A stretch of 64,000 nucleotides of DNA from Thelonectria olida (GCA_020736575.1 JAGPYM010000003.1:2356001-2420000), one strand, 5' to 3'; counted from the stretch's first letter, positions 22,320 to 35,200 are shown. The notes: a model not told the origin generated them from the sequence alone. Made by a program: numbers and translations.

Positions 22320-23714
22320 CTACACAAATTTGGAAAAGACCAAGGAGCTGTTGGTGCCGCCAAACCCAAAGCTATTAGAGACGGCGACATCAACCTTCTT
22401 CTCTTGTGCTGTTTTGGGCACGAAATTGAAGTTGGCATCTACACTTGGCTCTTCTAGATTCAAGGTCGCAGGAACAATGTCCTAAAAAAAACGGTTAGTG
22501 GCGAGAACCTTCTTCAAGTCTGCAGGACGGAACTTGCCTTGTGAACAGCCAGGATGGAGAACAGGGCTTCAATAGCACCAGCAGCCCCCAAAAGATGTCC
22601 AATTGCCCCTTTGGTACTGCTGGCAGTTATATGTGACTCGTTTGAGTCGCCTTCATCTCCCATCAAGAGCTTCCGAATGGCCGATACTTCGGCGACATCG
22701 CCAACTTGAGTAGCCGTTGCATGAGCGTTGATGTAGTCGACCTGAGCTGGCCGGATTTGGGCATTCTTCAACGCCTTTTTCATGGCGAGATATGCGCCGT
22801 GGCCATCTTCACGTGGCGCCGTCATATGGTATGCATCGCCGCTGCATCCGTAACCCCTGATCTCGGCGTAGATGCGTGCCCCTCGGGCTTTGGCATGCTG
22901 AAGTTCTTCAAGGACACACACGGCAGCGCCCTCGGCAATGACGAATCCGTTTCGGTTGACATCGAACGGCCGGCAGCTCGCACTCGGGTCGTGGTTGTAT
23001 GCTGTGGAGAGAGACCTTGCCCGGCCGAATCCTGCAAAGGCCAGGGGATGGATACACGACTCAGATCCTCCAGCGACCATGACGTCGGCATCCCCCATGG
23101 CAATAAAACGAGAGGCATCGCCTATTGAATGCGCGCCCGTTGTACAGGCTGTGGTTGCTGCGTGGTTGGGACCTTGGAATCCATACTTCATGGCGATATG
23201 TCCAGCAGCCATGTTGATCAATATCTTAGGGACAAATAGCGGAGACACTTTCTTGTAACCCTTTCAATATGGTCAGCGTACTTTCATATTTGATGGACAT
23301 TGGGCATCCCACTCCTTGACTATGTGTTAGGCTGGTCTCATAGATTTCGTCCAGATTTCCGATGCCGCTCCCCAGACACACGCCCGTCGCTTCTAGTTCT
23401 TCCTGGCTTGCAGGCTTCCACTCGGCGTCCTCCAAGGCCATGCTGCTCGCAGCGACGGCGTATTGCGTAAATTTGGACATGCGCCGCTGGTCCGTAGTGT
23501 TGAGCCAGTCTGACGGCCTCCATTTTCCTTCTCCCTCGCCAAAGGGCACCAGGCCAGCAACGGTGCTTGTCAGGTCCCGCCATCGGGCTTGAGGCTCTAG
23601 GTTTGCGACACTGACGATGCCTGAATCACCGGCCAACAGTCGTGTCCAAGATCGTTGGATGCCAACACCAAGAGGTGTGATGGCGCCTAGGCCAGTCACC
23701 ACTACTCGACGCAT
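22320..23714 (-). CDS. CEM1: Mitochondrial 3-oxoacyl-[ACP] synthase
   Basis: Type II fatty-acid condensing enzyme (KAS II-like). It extends acyl chains on mitochondrial ACP with malonyl-ACP, the route that supplies octanoate for lipoate. Exons 23313-23714, 22538-23260 and 22320-22481 give 428 residues, the usual size for fungal Cem1. The frame opens [16 protein letters not shown]. The catalytic triad is visible: Cys173 in TTACTTGAH, His314 in NAHATATQ, and His356 in [12 protein letters not shown]. The C-terminus has the family's NSFGFGGTN. The second intron (22482-22537) has a GC donor (AAG|GCAAGT) with a CTAAC branch site and TTTTTTTTAG acceptor. There is no long presequence, so targeting relies on the short basic start or an undetected upstream exon. 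It is not a polyketide synthase: there is only one KS domain. Confidence 0.95.
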
Positions 23715-24616
23715 GGTCTTTCCATAGCCGGGCTGCGCGGGCTATAGGAGAAAACGACTCATGTGCCTATAGCCTACGCGGATTCATAGAAGAGGAAATC
23801 TCGGAAAGAAAATTGGTAAAGGAAAACTTTTGTCAAAGGAATGCCGAGAGAGAAGTTCTCGCAGTTGCAAGTGAGGATATTTGCTGCACTGAAGCAAAAT
23901 TCCTTTTTGGGATTAGCGCCATCTCGAGAATCTAATCAACATGCAGATGAAGCAGAAGCAGCCTCAGGTTACAATCTCACGATAAGTCATCAACGGGCTC
24001 AGTTAATGCTGCGAATCTCCTCTTGAGATATGACTGAACTATTCTGTGTCTAAGCATCATTTTTCTTTGTGAATCCATCCCTACCGCCCTTGCCACCGAG
24101 TATCCTGTCTCAGGTAGTACCTGCAATAGACGCCACAGCACCCAAAGGGGACCACAAAGACGCAGGCGTGACGTCTAATAAGCAACACGTTTCAATCTCT
24201 ACCAGCTGCATGAGGCCCAAATAATCCAACCCACTCACCATTGCTTGGTTTTCGACATTCTGGGGCATTTCAGATGTAATTGACTCCCCAAAGGCATCAG
24301 ACACTGCTCTTCGCTCGATTGACGTCGTCGATACGTGGCCTCGAATCCAAAACGCGTGTCTGTGCATCCGTACCTGGCCGACTCAATTCTATCGAGAATC
24401 GCGCAGCTTGATCCTTGAACCATCGTCCATCCATTATTGAGTGGGAGATCTATGATAGTCTGAACACCACGATTCGGGACTTGGAGCCCGACTCTCCGAC
24501 CAAGCGCTCGAGACCTTGTGGCCCTTCTCTTTGGCACTGGCGGCTGAATCTAGCAGCCCCTCGCAACCCTGGCTCACATCCCAGACACAAGATCCGTTGT
24601 GCAAGGCGACTAGAAA
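23715..24616. promoter_or_regulatory. Divergent intergenic region, CEM1 / OPT
   Basis: 902 bp between two start codons on opposite strands, so it must contain both promoters. No paired motif, TATA pair or repeat stands out. Confidence 0.45.
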
Positions 24617-27390
24617 ATGGGCTCAACAGCCGCCGGCGACGCCATTGGCCAAACAATCGCGGGTCCTAGTGGACGGCTGTCGACATCCTTTGACGCTGGC
24701 GAGCAAGGAGACGACTTGCGGCATCGCATTGCTCAGCTGAATGAAGCTGGTGGTCGGAATGACGATGACGATGAGCAAGGATCGGAATATGAACTTCTCC
24801 TGGATCCCAATCTGCCCGAAGAGTACGAAACCCGGCGCAACCGTGATAGTCACGACTCTGTTGCCGATGACGAGGCCGGCTTGATCAAAGACGATGAGGA
24901 AGCGGTCGAAGACTCTCCCTATCCCGAGGTTCGAGCTGCTGTGAAGAATTACGACGAGGACTTGCCATGCAACACGGTGAGGGCATGGACTATAGGGCTT
25001 CTTCTCGTCGTCTTCGGCGCTTCGATGAACACGCTCTTCTCATTGCGCCAACCTTCTATCAGTGTCGGGGCTCTCATCGCCCAAATCATTGCATGGCCAA
25101 TGGGACATGGTTGGGCGAAGTGGTTTCCCGAGTCGGTGTCGATCTTTGGTAGAAGGATTTCTCTCAATCCAGGGCCTTTCAATGTCAAAGAACACGCCAT
25201 CATTGTCGTCATGGCCAGTGTCTCCTTCTCTGTCGCATATGCCACGGATATTATTCTGGCTCAAGTCATCTTCTACAAGCAGAACTTTGGCATTCCGTTT
25301 CAACTTCTGCTCACCATCTCCACGCAGTCTTTGGGATACGGAATTGCGGGAATTCTACGCAAGTTTCTCGGTATGTTTGTTTGCCTCATGGAAAGGTATC
25401 GGCTTTGACTAACAAACGCTAAGTGTATCCTGCGTCTATGATCTGGCCCGAGACTTTAGTTGCAGTGACATTGATGAATGCCATGTACGAGAAGAATGAC
25501 CGACCAGATCCGACGATTCTCGGTGGCACCATGCACAGGTACAAGTGGTTCGGCATCATCACCGGATGTGCCTTTGCCTATTACTTTATCCCTGGGTTTT
25601 TTGCCCAGTTCCTCAGCATGTTTGCATTTGCTACATGGCTCGCGCCTCAAAGTCCCATTGTGAACCAGCTCTTTGGAGGCCAGACTGGCTTATCACTCAT
25701 CCCCATCACATTCGATTGGACCCAAGTTGCTGGCTACGTCGGATCGCCTCTCATCCCACCTTGGTAAGTTGAAATCTCTCCTGACTACCGGTATCCGACT
25801 TACGGGATATGTTCCAGGCACGCCATCGCAAATACACTCATCGGCGTCGTATCCTTCTTCATCTTTTCGGCATCCTTCCTTCACTACAGTGGAGTATGGT
25901 ACGCGTGGTATCTACCCATGAGTGATTCCAGCACCTACGACAACACTGGCGCCAGATACAACACTTCGCGAGTTCTGACGTCAGACTTCACCCTGGACGA
26001 AGAGGCGTACAAGAATTACTCGCCTTTATTTATTAGGTAAGAGAAAAACTACCGCATTATCCGGATTATACCAGCGCTGACTTGGCAGCACCACTTTCGC
26101 AATGTCCTACGGATTGTCTTTCGCTGCCATCTCATCCCTTGTCGTCTATACGTGGCTCTATAACAGGAAACAAATCTGGCAGCAGTACAGAAACAGCACA
26201 AACGAGAAACCTGACATTCACATGAAGCTGATGAGGAAATACAAGGAGGCCCCTACTTGGTGGTATATGAGCCTCTTTGGAGTTATGCTCGGTGTAGGGT
26301 TCTTCGCGGTTCTTGGCTACCCAACTAATCTCACTTGGTGGGCGTTTCTGTTGGCAATCTTCATTTCGTTTGGATTCGCCCTTCCGATTGGCATCATCCA
26401 GGCCGTTACGAACACCCAGATTGGACTCAATGTGTTGACGGAATTTATTTTTGGGTATATTCAGCCAGGTCGACCTCTGGCTCTCATGATGTAAGATGTT
26501 GCCTAAATCTGGAAGTTTCAGGAATCAATTGCTGACAGACATTAATAGCTTCAAAACGTTTGGTTACATCACAATGTACGTTTTCGTGCGAGGATATCAG
26601 GGTTGTGATGAAAGAACTGACAATCCACAGGTCACAAGCGCTCAGCTTTGTCTCCGACTTGAAATTCGGCCACTACATGAAGATTCCTCCTCGGACCATG
26701 TTCCTGAGCCAAGTAGTTGCCACGACCTTCTCATGCTTCATCCAGATTATTGTCTTGAATCTGTCCTTGAACAACATTGAAGATGTCTGCGAGCTGCATC
26801 AAGAGAATCACTTCACTTGCCCCGGCGGCCGGGTCTTCTTCTCTGGTAAGCATTTGTCGATGGTCAAGACTCGTGCGTATGGTTCTGACTCGGTATGCAC
26901 AGCATCAATCATTTGGGGCTTGCTAGGCCCGGCCCGCATGTTTTCTCCGGGACAGATCTATTCCGGCCTCTTCTTGTTCTTCATCATCGGCGCCGTAGCC
27001 CCAATCATCTTCTACTTTGCGGCCAAGAAATGGCCCAAGTCACCGGCGAAATACCTCATGGCGCCGCTCATCTTTGGAGGTGCAGGGGCGATTCCTCCTG
27101 CCACACCACTCAACTACCTCTCGTGGGGTATGGTGGGATTCGTCTTCCAGTTCTGGATCAAGAAACGCCACTTCAAGTGGTGGAGCCGGCTGAACTTCTT
27201 GACCTCGTCGGCTCTGGACCTGGGGCTGGCGTTGGCGACACTGGTCATCTTCTTTGCCTTTACGCTGCATGGGGTAGAGCCACCGAGCTGGTGGGGAAAC
27301 GACATTGTATCAACGACCATGGACGTTCAGGGGACGGCGATCCAGATGCATGTGGAGGATGGTGGGCGCTTTGGGCCTGAGACATGGTAG
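24617..27390 (+). CDS. Oligopeptide transporter, OPT family
   Basis: Proton-coupled importer of small peptides, possibly glutathione or metal chelates, in a cell membrane. Seven exons (24617-25370, 25424-25763, 25818-26036, 26089-26490, 26549-26575, 26631-26845, 26903-27390) give 814 residues. Residues 1-115 are a polar, acidic cytosolic tail. About 12-16 hydrophobic segments follow. The first lies near residues 120-140, followed by the family's SISVGALIAQIIAWPMGHGW region. Later come VYPASMIWPETL, FALPIGIIQAVTNTQIGLNVLTE-type sequence near residues 540-560 and the conserved PPATPLNYLSWGMVGF near the C-terminus. All junctions keep the frame and use normal donors. The fifth exon is only 27 nt. 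Substrate cannot be read from sequence. Confidence 0.93.
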
Positions 27391-28287
27391 GGAAGGGATA
27401 GAAGTCTACTGGAGAACCATGTCACTTATAGACGTTTACGAAGCATTCCTTTTCAACAGTTCCTTGGCCTTCATCCTTATCAATGATTTGACGCCCAGTG
27501 TATGACAACTGCAGGCTGCGCCGTAGCAACATCCTAAAGCCTCGTCAGCCGGCCACTTTCTGCATGATGACCTCTTGGGAAAAGCAGTAAGACAACGGAG
27601 TATTGTTCTCTCGTGTCTCGCTGATCTGAGACACCGCCTCTTCTTTAGCTCAAGTATTCGCATGCCAACGGCAACTCATTGCCCGCCAAGGTGAGTTGCG
27701 GCTCATACCTGCAGGAAATCCGGTCTGCCGTAGCATGGGGTTTATCACTTTTCGGTTCCCAATACTATGGCAAAGCGTTCTAGTGGCCCCTTCAATACCC
27801 AAAAGCACCCGCATGTCGACGCCATAACCAGTTACTCACAGAAAGGTATGAGTTGTCTGTAGATCAACCCCCCTGGCTTCCCCCCTTATTAGCTAGCTCA
27901 ATATCAATGTGCGAGTTTCTTGCCCACTACCACCTGACTCAATGGGAGATGAAACATGTTTCAAGACATTGCTTATTATTAGCGATAATGACCATGTGCG
28001 AGAGTGTTTTTCGGTACTTACCGCAACATCTAGTTGGCATTCACGTACTTGAGACCTTGTGCTCTCCAGACCCCTCTCTCTTTCTAGCCATTTATGCCAG
28101 CCAATATGCATTTTCCATGTGGAAATCTGGAGCTTTCCAAATACTCGCTCCCTAGCCGTCGAATCTACCATACTCAATTGATTACCGTCATAATTAGACT
28201 CCAACTCTGCCTTGCCTCGCATGTCCCCATCAATCCTCAAAGCCGAGAGTGACTCTCAAAGGAAAAGCTAGCACAGGTGCATTGTTC
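27391..28287. other. Convergent 3' flanks, OPT and Zn2Cys6 gene
   Basis: 897 bp between two converging stop codons. Short frames on both strands show no features. It presumably carries two 3' UTRs. Confidence 0.5.
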
Positions 28288-31003
28288 CTAGTCACCTTGC
28301 CATTCTTTGTCCTCCACCTTGATAGTAGGCTCTTTCAGCACTGATGTCATGGTCACGGCACGGGATAACTTGGTCGCACCTGACGGCAGCTTCCAAGGTT
28401 TGCCAAAGCGGGCGTCCAGGTTAGCTGGAAATAAGCCTGGTCTCCCTTGCCCTTTTCCATGCCTGATTCTTCTCGAGACCTCGATCAATCTCCGAAATTC
28501 TGACCCGTGACTCGTGTATTGAGACCTGATGCCTGGGACCCTAGACACTATCCCACCAGTTGCTGGTGGTAATATCGTCCTAGTGCCCATCGGAGCTTGT
28601 GAAATCTGAGATATGGCCGGCTTTAAAGGGGGACGAGCTGGGGCTGAAGATGTGAGCGAGTTGCCTTTGCTATCCCGATTGCTGGAGGGTAAGCTTTCAG
28701 CTGGGTCATGTAAAGACGCCATCGACGCATTTGCCGCATAAGCAGGACGTCGGGTCTGTGGTGGGCTTCCTTGCGTACAAGATCGTATCCGATTCTGAAC
28801 AACCTTTAGAAATTCCGTCATGATGCAAAGATATCTCCTGGCCAGGAAGTCGTTGGTGGCGCAATACGAGAGAATATGCATGGCGTCCAAGATGGATCCG
28901 GCACACTTGACATTTTCATGAAGACAGCCAAACTCATTATTCAGAAGAACCAGAGTGGCAGAAAAGACAAAGTATCTAGACTGGCGTCAGCAATCTTGCG
29001 ACATCAAACAGTCTGTCGCTTCACTTACATGATGAAGGGGTTGCGCCGGGGAAGACATCCAGCTTTCAATACTTGCCGTGTCAACTGTATTGTATGGACC
29101 GACGACACTACGCAGGCTTCCGACAATTGCTTTATCTGTGAGTTCTGTGCTGCCGTCGGCGCCTTTGAGAGACAGACGTGAATAAGCAGATGCATGAAAA
29201 AGGGACGGGTCAGCAGGATGATTGAGTGGTCGCCAAGGAGCCGGACTTGCAAGATGGCGACCCCATGAGCCGTCATAGTCTCGCAATCAGAGAGCAATTC
29301 GGCGTTGAGTATAGGGTGTAAGTCTTTGGCCCAGCTCTTGCACTCTTCGGCAACATCCTGGGCAAGCTTGGTAGATATCTTTGGTTTAGAATAAACCTGT
29401 TTGAGAATTCGGCCAATAGTTCGGCCTGCCTGGACTCCTGATTCAAGCCCGTGAGCATTGAGAAGCCTCTCTTGCGAAAGCATTTTGTTGCTGTTCAGGG
29501 CCATTGGCACATCTGGCGCTTTAAAGGAGTCTTCCGGGCAGTCCTCTTCGGAAATCTTTAGGGGTCGACCCATGGACGTGGCCAGGAATCGGTCAAGCAT
29601 AAACAGACTTCTCCAGACATTGCGTCTTTGAGCCATCAGTCGTGGTTCATTGTCGCCAAAGACATCTTCTGTGCCACTGGGCTGATGGAGGCCCAATGTA
29701 TACGCGGACCGAATGGCCATGTCTTAGTAAAGGTCAGTGGAAGGCATTGCGTATGCTTCAATGTGCGATTCTCACCAAGATAGGCATGCGCAGCGTTTTG
29801 ATTAGATGTGGCCAGCGTATGCACAGACATGAGACAAAGAGCCATGACAGACAGAAAGATATCATCCTTGGCCCCGGGCAAAGGGACGACCAAGTTCTTG
29901 GCACGTTGGAAGAAACTCTCTGCACAGTCAATAGGCCGAGCGCGAAGTGCGGCGATGATTGCATGTTCAGGAGTGCCCGGAGCTGGTGTCGCCAAGACGA
30001 GGCCAATGGACAAGACCATGTAGAGCAAGCAAAGACACGAACGCTCCGGGACAGTCGGAATGCCGTTGTAGTAGTCATCTAACATTGTTTGAATGTCTCG
30101 GCGGTCCAATAGGTTGATCATGCCAAGTGTCTATCGACCAACGATTAGGAACATGACCCGTGTAAGCGATTACGGAGGTTGACATACGTTGGTGAAAAAT
30201 GACTGTACGAGAACCTCAGCCACCCCTTTTCCAGGTATTATTCGCCTGTCTATCCTCGTCACTGCGGCTTTGTGGCATGGCTCGAAGAATTGGTGTTGGT
30301 CCCTTCCTTGCGAAAAGGGTGACTCGCCGACCACATTTTCGACTACCATGCGCGTCAGCTGAAGATGCGAGAAGGCAGCCGATTCGCCGACGTAGGCTGC
30401 GCAAGGTTGTCAATAATGTCTCTCATGTTCCAGGCCGGTGCCAACTTACACACTCTTCCACTATGGTCCATCACAAACCTCGCCTGTCCATACAGCTGAA
30501 CTTCTTCGTCCTGTTCGGTAGCCAAGTTTTGCCCAGATCCATTCTCGATAGTCATTGGAGCGCGGTTGCTATCATTCACTTGGCCTTGCATGCCCGATGG
30601 ACGGCCACCTTCTGAAGGATCCGAAGTCGTGTTGGCATGGTCGCGCTTAGGGCCGACAATGGCCAGGGTGTGAACAACCGGTCGCTCGCTCAATGTGTAG
30701 GAGCACTCAAGCTCACGCTTAGAACAAGAAAGACAAGGATAGAGTCCATTGCACTAGTATCAAAAGGTCAGCCATTGAGTCTAGCAATGGAGGCATCCTC
30801 GTCCAGCATGTCACCGTCGTCTTCGGAAGGACGAGACCCTGGGCATTATCATGTCTGGTGCTAGCTCTTCGCCAAGCGGTAGAACTAACGTAGTCGTTGA
30901 CTGATTAAGGATATCGAGTTTTAAGTACCTTTTGTTTGCGTCGTTTGCAATGGTCACAAGCATGGACCGTCCTTTGTCTTTCTTCGGGTTTCTTTGTGCC
31001 CAT
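28288..31003 (-). CDS. Zn2Cys6 transcription factor with fungal-specific middle domain
   Basis: Nuclear regulator of unknown targets. Six exons on the minus strand (30929-31003, 30450-30753, 30188-30396, 29776-30130, 29029-29722, 28288-28975) give 774 residues. The zinc cluster is split by intron 1: Cys16, Cys19, then Cys26, Cys32, Cys35 and Cys42 (CX2CX6CX5CX2CX6C). The middle-homology domain runs from about residue 130 (GRVSYVGESAAF) to about 560. Its recognisable parts are the CLLYMVLSIG helix, the IRSAYTLGLHQ motif, RRNVWRSLFMLDRFLATSMGRP, and NPFIIYFVFSATLVLL after the last splice. The C-terminal 200 residues are Ser/Pro/Arg-rich. All six classical cysteines and all junction phases agree. 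An uncharacterised family member; neighbours (OPT transporter) do not prove a target. Confidence 0.93.
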
Positions 31004-34000
31004 GGTGAAAGGGCAGCGGTTCTTCGATCTGGGATCACCTGCTTGGTTCGCGTTGGGAGGGAGAGGCGAAGCTGCCCGCAGAGCTATCCAAGGAGCAATG
31101 CCGTCTGTCCTAACTCCATGCTGAGTTCCAAGTATCGAAGAGCTTCGGACGGACATGGGGATCTGACAGCAACAAGCTTGAAGGCGTTCGGGAGCAGTCT
31201 GAAAACACAGAGATTTGAAAGATGCTTGACACGTTTCGATGAAAGAATGAAAGAAGCAAGCCTCGCAAGGGGGCCACGGCTTTTGTTTGAAGAAGGTCTT
31301 CAAGCACGGGAGGTGGCTTTCGGTAAGGCCCGATGTGTCGGTTGTGGCATTCACGCAGGGGGAGGCGGCCCGAGATCGAGATGATCAACGACAAGGGCAC
31401 GGGATCCTAGGAGTCATGAGAAGAGAGCGAGCTGAAGAGAGGGAGTACCCGGGAGAGGGAAGGATTCCCTTCCCGCCCCTTCCCATGAGGCCAAGGACAG
31501 CAGCCAACCAGAAGGTGTACCGAGCAAACGGAAATGGTTGCGAGAATAGGCCACGGAATTATCAGAGGACGGCTTGAGAATTCCCGTTCCAGCTGTAAGT
31601 AGCGCATACCGGGTCGGCCTGGCCGAGATCCCTTGCGTTCTTGGGGGCCAAAGCTTCTATTTTATACTTGGTGCTGTGATTCCATCGTGATCCATAGCAG
31701 GCATGCATCGATTTATCGTTTGATGATGAACTCTGTTGTACATGGAACACAACCCTCCTCTTGACTTGTTGGGTAGACGAGAGCTGCTCTCGAATAAAGG
31801 TCATTGATCGTCTAAAGCAATATCGTCAGTCTCCAAGATCCAGGAAGGTGAGGCTAGGAGAATGTACCACTCGAAGATGAGTACTGTGCTTGACGGCGGC
31901 GCCGGGACCCCTGTTGATTCATCCAGGATGACGGTCTCAGCAGGGGGCAGATGCCGATCCAATCTCAAGCCAAAGGTTCGTGTCGTCGTCGTGTTTGTTG
32001 GTTGTGTTTGCTTGCAAAGTGCAAGTGCAGATGACGAGTGGGGGGGTCGTTGCATAACCGTCAATTAGTCTCAGTATGTCATGTGCTTGGCTATTCAAAG
32101 TAAGATGAGGAAACAGCGACTACTATCCCCGTTCCTGCCTCTTAAACCTTGATAATCATGATGGACTCTCACGTATACAATCGATCGAAGTAGTAATAAC
32201 ACACGATACCTTCACTGCTTCCGAACCCACCCCCGGAAGCGTGCCGAAACCCTTCCATTCCTTCCATTTCCCGTCTTATTACGCCAAGCCTTGAGCCTTA
32301 CTGATTGCCATGTCACTGCAATTGCCGACGCCAACTGGTCAACAAGTCTTCTCCACCAAACTGTCTCACCGCAGCAGCTCTATCCTAGCTGAGCTGCATT
32401 GTTTGCTTCTTCCTCCAGCAACCCGGTTTCGAGGGAGGCGTAGCAGTCGTCTAGAAACGCCACACTGGTCTCCCTGCATAGAAGCCTCTGAGAATCTAGG
32501 AGAACCCTATCCCACCTACTGTCGTGAGCCCCAGTTCCATTATCAGATCATAGTAGAGTTGCCCATGCCTTTCAGACATCGGCTTTCGAAATGCCGTTTA
32601 CCATTTCCATTCGTTGGCCAGCCTCCATGCCACATTTTGTCCTTACGATGCCCCAAAGCCATGAAATTTGGGAGCTGTTCGTCGCCCATAGTACTCGACA
32701 TTTCCTTCTTGGCTGAACAAAGCTCTGTGCTTCTCTTGCAATAACCACATGCAGTATACGAGCTTCAAGGGCTATTGGTCCTCAAGCTATCTCATCAATA
32801 CAACATGTCTCAGTCATCAATTCATGATACTGGCGGCTCATCGGGTTTAGGAATTACCAGTCTAGGAGTCTCCTTAGCACCAAATTTGAATCGGCGCCCC
32901 AGGCAGACCCCTTGCATTTGTGCAACCTTGAGGCGGATAGTTCTATGATTGGTGCATCTCTGCGATGTTCAGCTCGCCACAATTTGGGCAATTGACTCCG
33001 CAACGGCGCCTTCGCCCTGCGCCACCAACCTGAAGGAGAAATGGACGATGGAACTTGTGAAATATATGGCTTCTATTCGATACACTTGCGATTTATCATG
33101 TGACACAGTTGACGTTTACACGACAACCTCAACTGGAGGCTCTTGTCAATTGGTGGGCTGGATTTTGGAGTCCAACTTTGAGATGAATACAGGATAGAAG
33201 GTACAGTTTATAGCCTATCAAAAAAGTGAGTTAGATACATGACTCATTACAAAGACTCTACACCATACGTTCCTCCAACCCCGATACCCATACCTAGACT
33301 GTTACGTCCCCTAAGCACGTATTATAAGCTCGAGCAGGTATTAGCTCGTCAACACAGAGAGAACCACCTGTGTGACGTACTCGTCGGGAACGGCACGTCC
33401 CGGACTTACAAAGACCTGCCGAAGCCTTATTCATCATCAACGTTCCCGACGGGAAGGACAATCGGGTATGAGCACTGATCCGTCGGGATGATGGATGACA
33501 GGATCGGGCTCTCCCGTACAATTGGTTGCAGGCCAAGGGTTACCATTTCATTGGGAAGGTGCGTGAACTAGGACGAATAAGAATAAATGAAAGTGTAATA
33601 TTTTGAGTATCAGAACCTGTAGATGTATGCTACACATCGGGTTTGCCAAGAGTCAACGTCCGTCACCAAAGCAAGCCACAAGTCTCAAGTAGCTTCCTAT
33701 TAACTTGCACACACTGAATCAAATATGAAGCCGATTTCGGAGTCATTTACATAAAATTTCAACTGTACACTCTTAGACTTGAGGTTCTTGAAGGTGATGT
33801 CGTCCTAACTACTAGACTGGCACCATGAGGCCCTGAGTGCTCGACCGTAGGAAGTTGAGATCTACAAAGCCAAGCTAATGTCCCAGATAAACAGTGGAGG
33901 TTATTAATGGAGAATGTTTGGTGAGTGTAATTTGCATCCGAAACATACAATACCGCTAATATCAATACTTTAGTGACATCATGTGCGAACTCTTCCTCCC

Positions 34001-34282
34001 TCTCGGTCCCCGGACACGCTTCCGCCGGAGCCAGCAAGCACCGACCTCCGGCCTCCGATGGGCCCGTGCACGTCGGCCCACCAGTTGAATCATTGATGCA
34101 ATTTTTGGAACTTCCATGGAAATAGCTTCAATTCAACATTCTGACGCCGTTGCATTTCCATCTCAGATGGCTCATTTTCCATGACGACTGCCACCCAATT
34201 GAGCGCTCCATTGCTCATGTAGACTTTCTCTTTCCGCATTGCCATCTCAAAACCCACCCATTATACCACACGCACCCCCACC
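31004..34282. other. 3.3-kb divergent intergenic region without a supported gene
   Basis: Separates the start of the Zn2Cys6 gene (minus) from the mitochondrial membrane protein gene (plus). Frames are short and overlapping. An 11-bp inverted repeat lies near 33.4 kb. The last 150 bp before 34283 are C- and CA-rich like a fungal leader. The first few hundred bases probably hold the regulator's 5' UTR. Confidence 0.5.
33382..33451. repeat. Perfect 11-bp inverted repeat, 48-nt loop
   Basis: CGTCGGGAACG at 33382-33392 is matched by its exact reverse complement CGTTCCCGACG at 33441-33451. It lies in non-coding DNA and could form a hairpin or be an eroded repeat. No target-site duplication was seen. 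Confidence 0.7.
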
Positions 34283-35200
34283 ATGGCCAGCTTCACTCGA
34301 GCCTTCTGCCTCCCTGGCATCGCCATCCGGCCCCTCGCCCGCGCCGAGTGCGCCGCCGCCCGCTCCCGCTTCTTCTCCACCTCCTTCCGTCTTCACGCCG
34401 CCGGCAAGCCGATCCGAAGTCCTCCCAAACCTACCTCCGCCTCCACCGCCTCCTCCCCCTCCCCGAGCCGATATGCATTCGTCAAGTCCCTCGCCAGCAA
34501 GACCACCCCCACGACGCTCTACGAAGGCCCCTCGCACTTCTGGTTCTACTTTGGCTGCTGGTCTAGCGGCATCTCCATCCTCACCTGGACCGCCCTCACC
34601 GCGCCCTCGGCCATGAAGCAGCCCGAGGGCGTCCCCCAGTGGGTCGGCTACACCTTTGGCGCCTCGTACCTCCTCCTCGGCTCCATGGGCCTCTACCTCA
34701 TCACCAAGACGCCCAACATCGTCAGCCGGATCCGCGTGCTCCCCGTCCTGCAGTCACCCAAGCTCGCGCCCACCGGCGCCGCCGCCGCCCTGGCCCCGGT
34801 CGCACCCGCGCCCGTCCAGATGGAAGTCACTGTGAAGCGCATGGTGCCGCTCCTGCAGCCCAAGGTGATCACGGCGCCGCTAGAACAGGTGACGCTCACG
34901 AGCCGCTTCTCGCTGCCCGAGGAGTTTGTGCCGGAGCTGCGGCGGCGGGAGATGCAGCGGGCCGAGGAGACGAAGCGCAAGGCGCAGCGCAAGTTCGACA
35001 TGGAGCACCTGATGACGATGCCGTTTCGGCAAGTCGGCCGGGCATTTGCGGGCATGTTCAATGGCATCAAGTCGGCGTGGACGGACATGGGCTACGGCAT
35101 GATCAAGGTGGATGGCAAGCAGTACAAGGTGGACGTGACCAAGGGGTTTGCGCACGACGGATTTCGCACGTTGGAGAAGCTGGTGGAGATTAAGCCTTGA
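34283..35200 (+). CDS. Putative mitochondrial membrane protein (TMEM223/TMEM186-like?)
   Basis: A single exon of 305 residues, strongly GC-rich with C/G at third positions. Residues 1-40 are rich in Arg/Ala/Ser and lack acids except one Glu, a likely mitochondrial presequence ending near RFFSTSFRLHAAG. Two hydrophobic segments follow: about residues 87-107 (FWFYFGCWSSGISILTWTAL) and 121-140 (GYTFGASYLLLGSMGLYLIT). Together they make a hairpin. The basic C-terminal half has a charged helix (ELRRREMQRAEETKRKAQRK) and a soluble end (DGKQYKVDVTKGFAHDGF). Two membrane segments after YEGPSHFWFYFG recall the TMEM223/TMEM186 group, but I am not sure. The ATG at 34283 follows a CA-rich leader (CCCCCACC). 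Confidence 0.8.
   Translation: MASFTRAFCLPGIAIRPLARAECAAARSRFFSTSFRLHAAGKPIRSPPKPTSASTASSPSPSRYAFVKSLASKTTPTTLYEGPSHFWFYFGCWSSGISILTWTALTAPSAMKQPEGVPQWVGYTFGASYLLLGSMGLYLITKTPNIVSRIRVLPVLQSPKLAPTGAAAALAPVAPAPVQMEVTVKRMVPLLQPKVITAPLEQVTLTSRFSLPEEFVPELRRREMQRAEETKRKAQRKFDMEHLMTMPFRQVGRAFAGMFNGIKSAWTDMGYGMIKVDGKQYKVDVTKGFAHDGFRTLEKLVEIKP

Noticed and set aside
22320..31003. Secondary-metabolite cluster (ketoacyl synthase, transporter and Zn2Cys6 regulator side by side)
   Set aside because: The ketoacyl synthase is a stand-alone mitochondrial CEM1, not a PKS. There is no other biosynthetic enzyme, and OPT transporters are not typical cluster exporters.
34639..35193. 184-codon second frame in the mitochondrial membrane protein gene
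   Set aside because: Caused by GC-rich third positions of the real frame. Gly/Ala/Arg-rich with no features.
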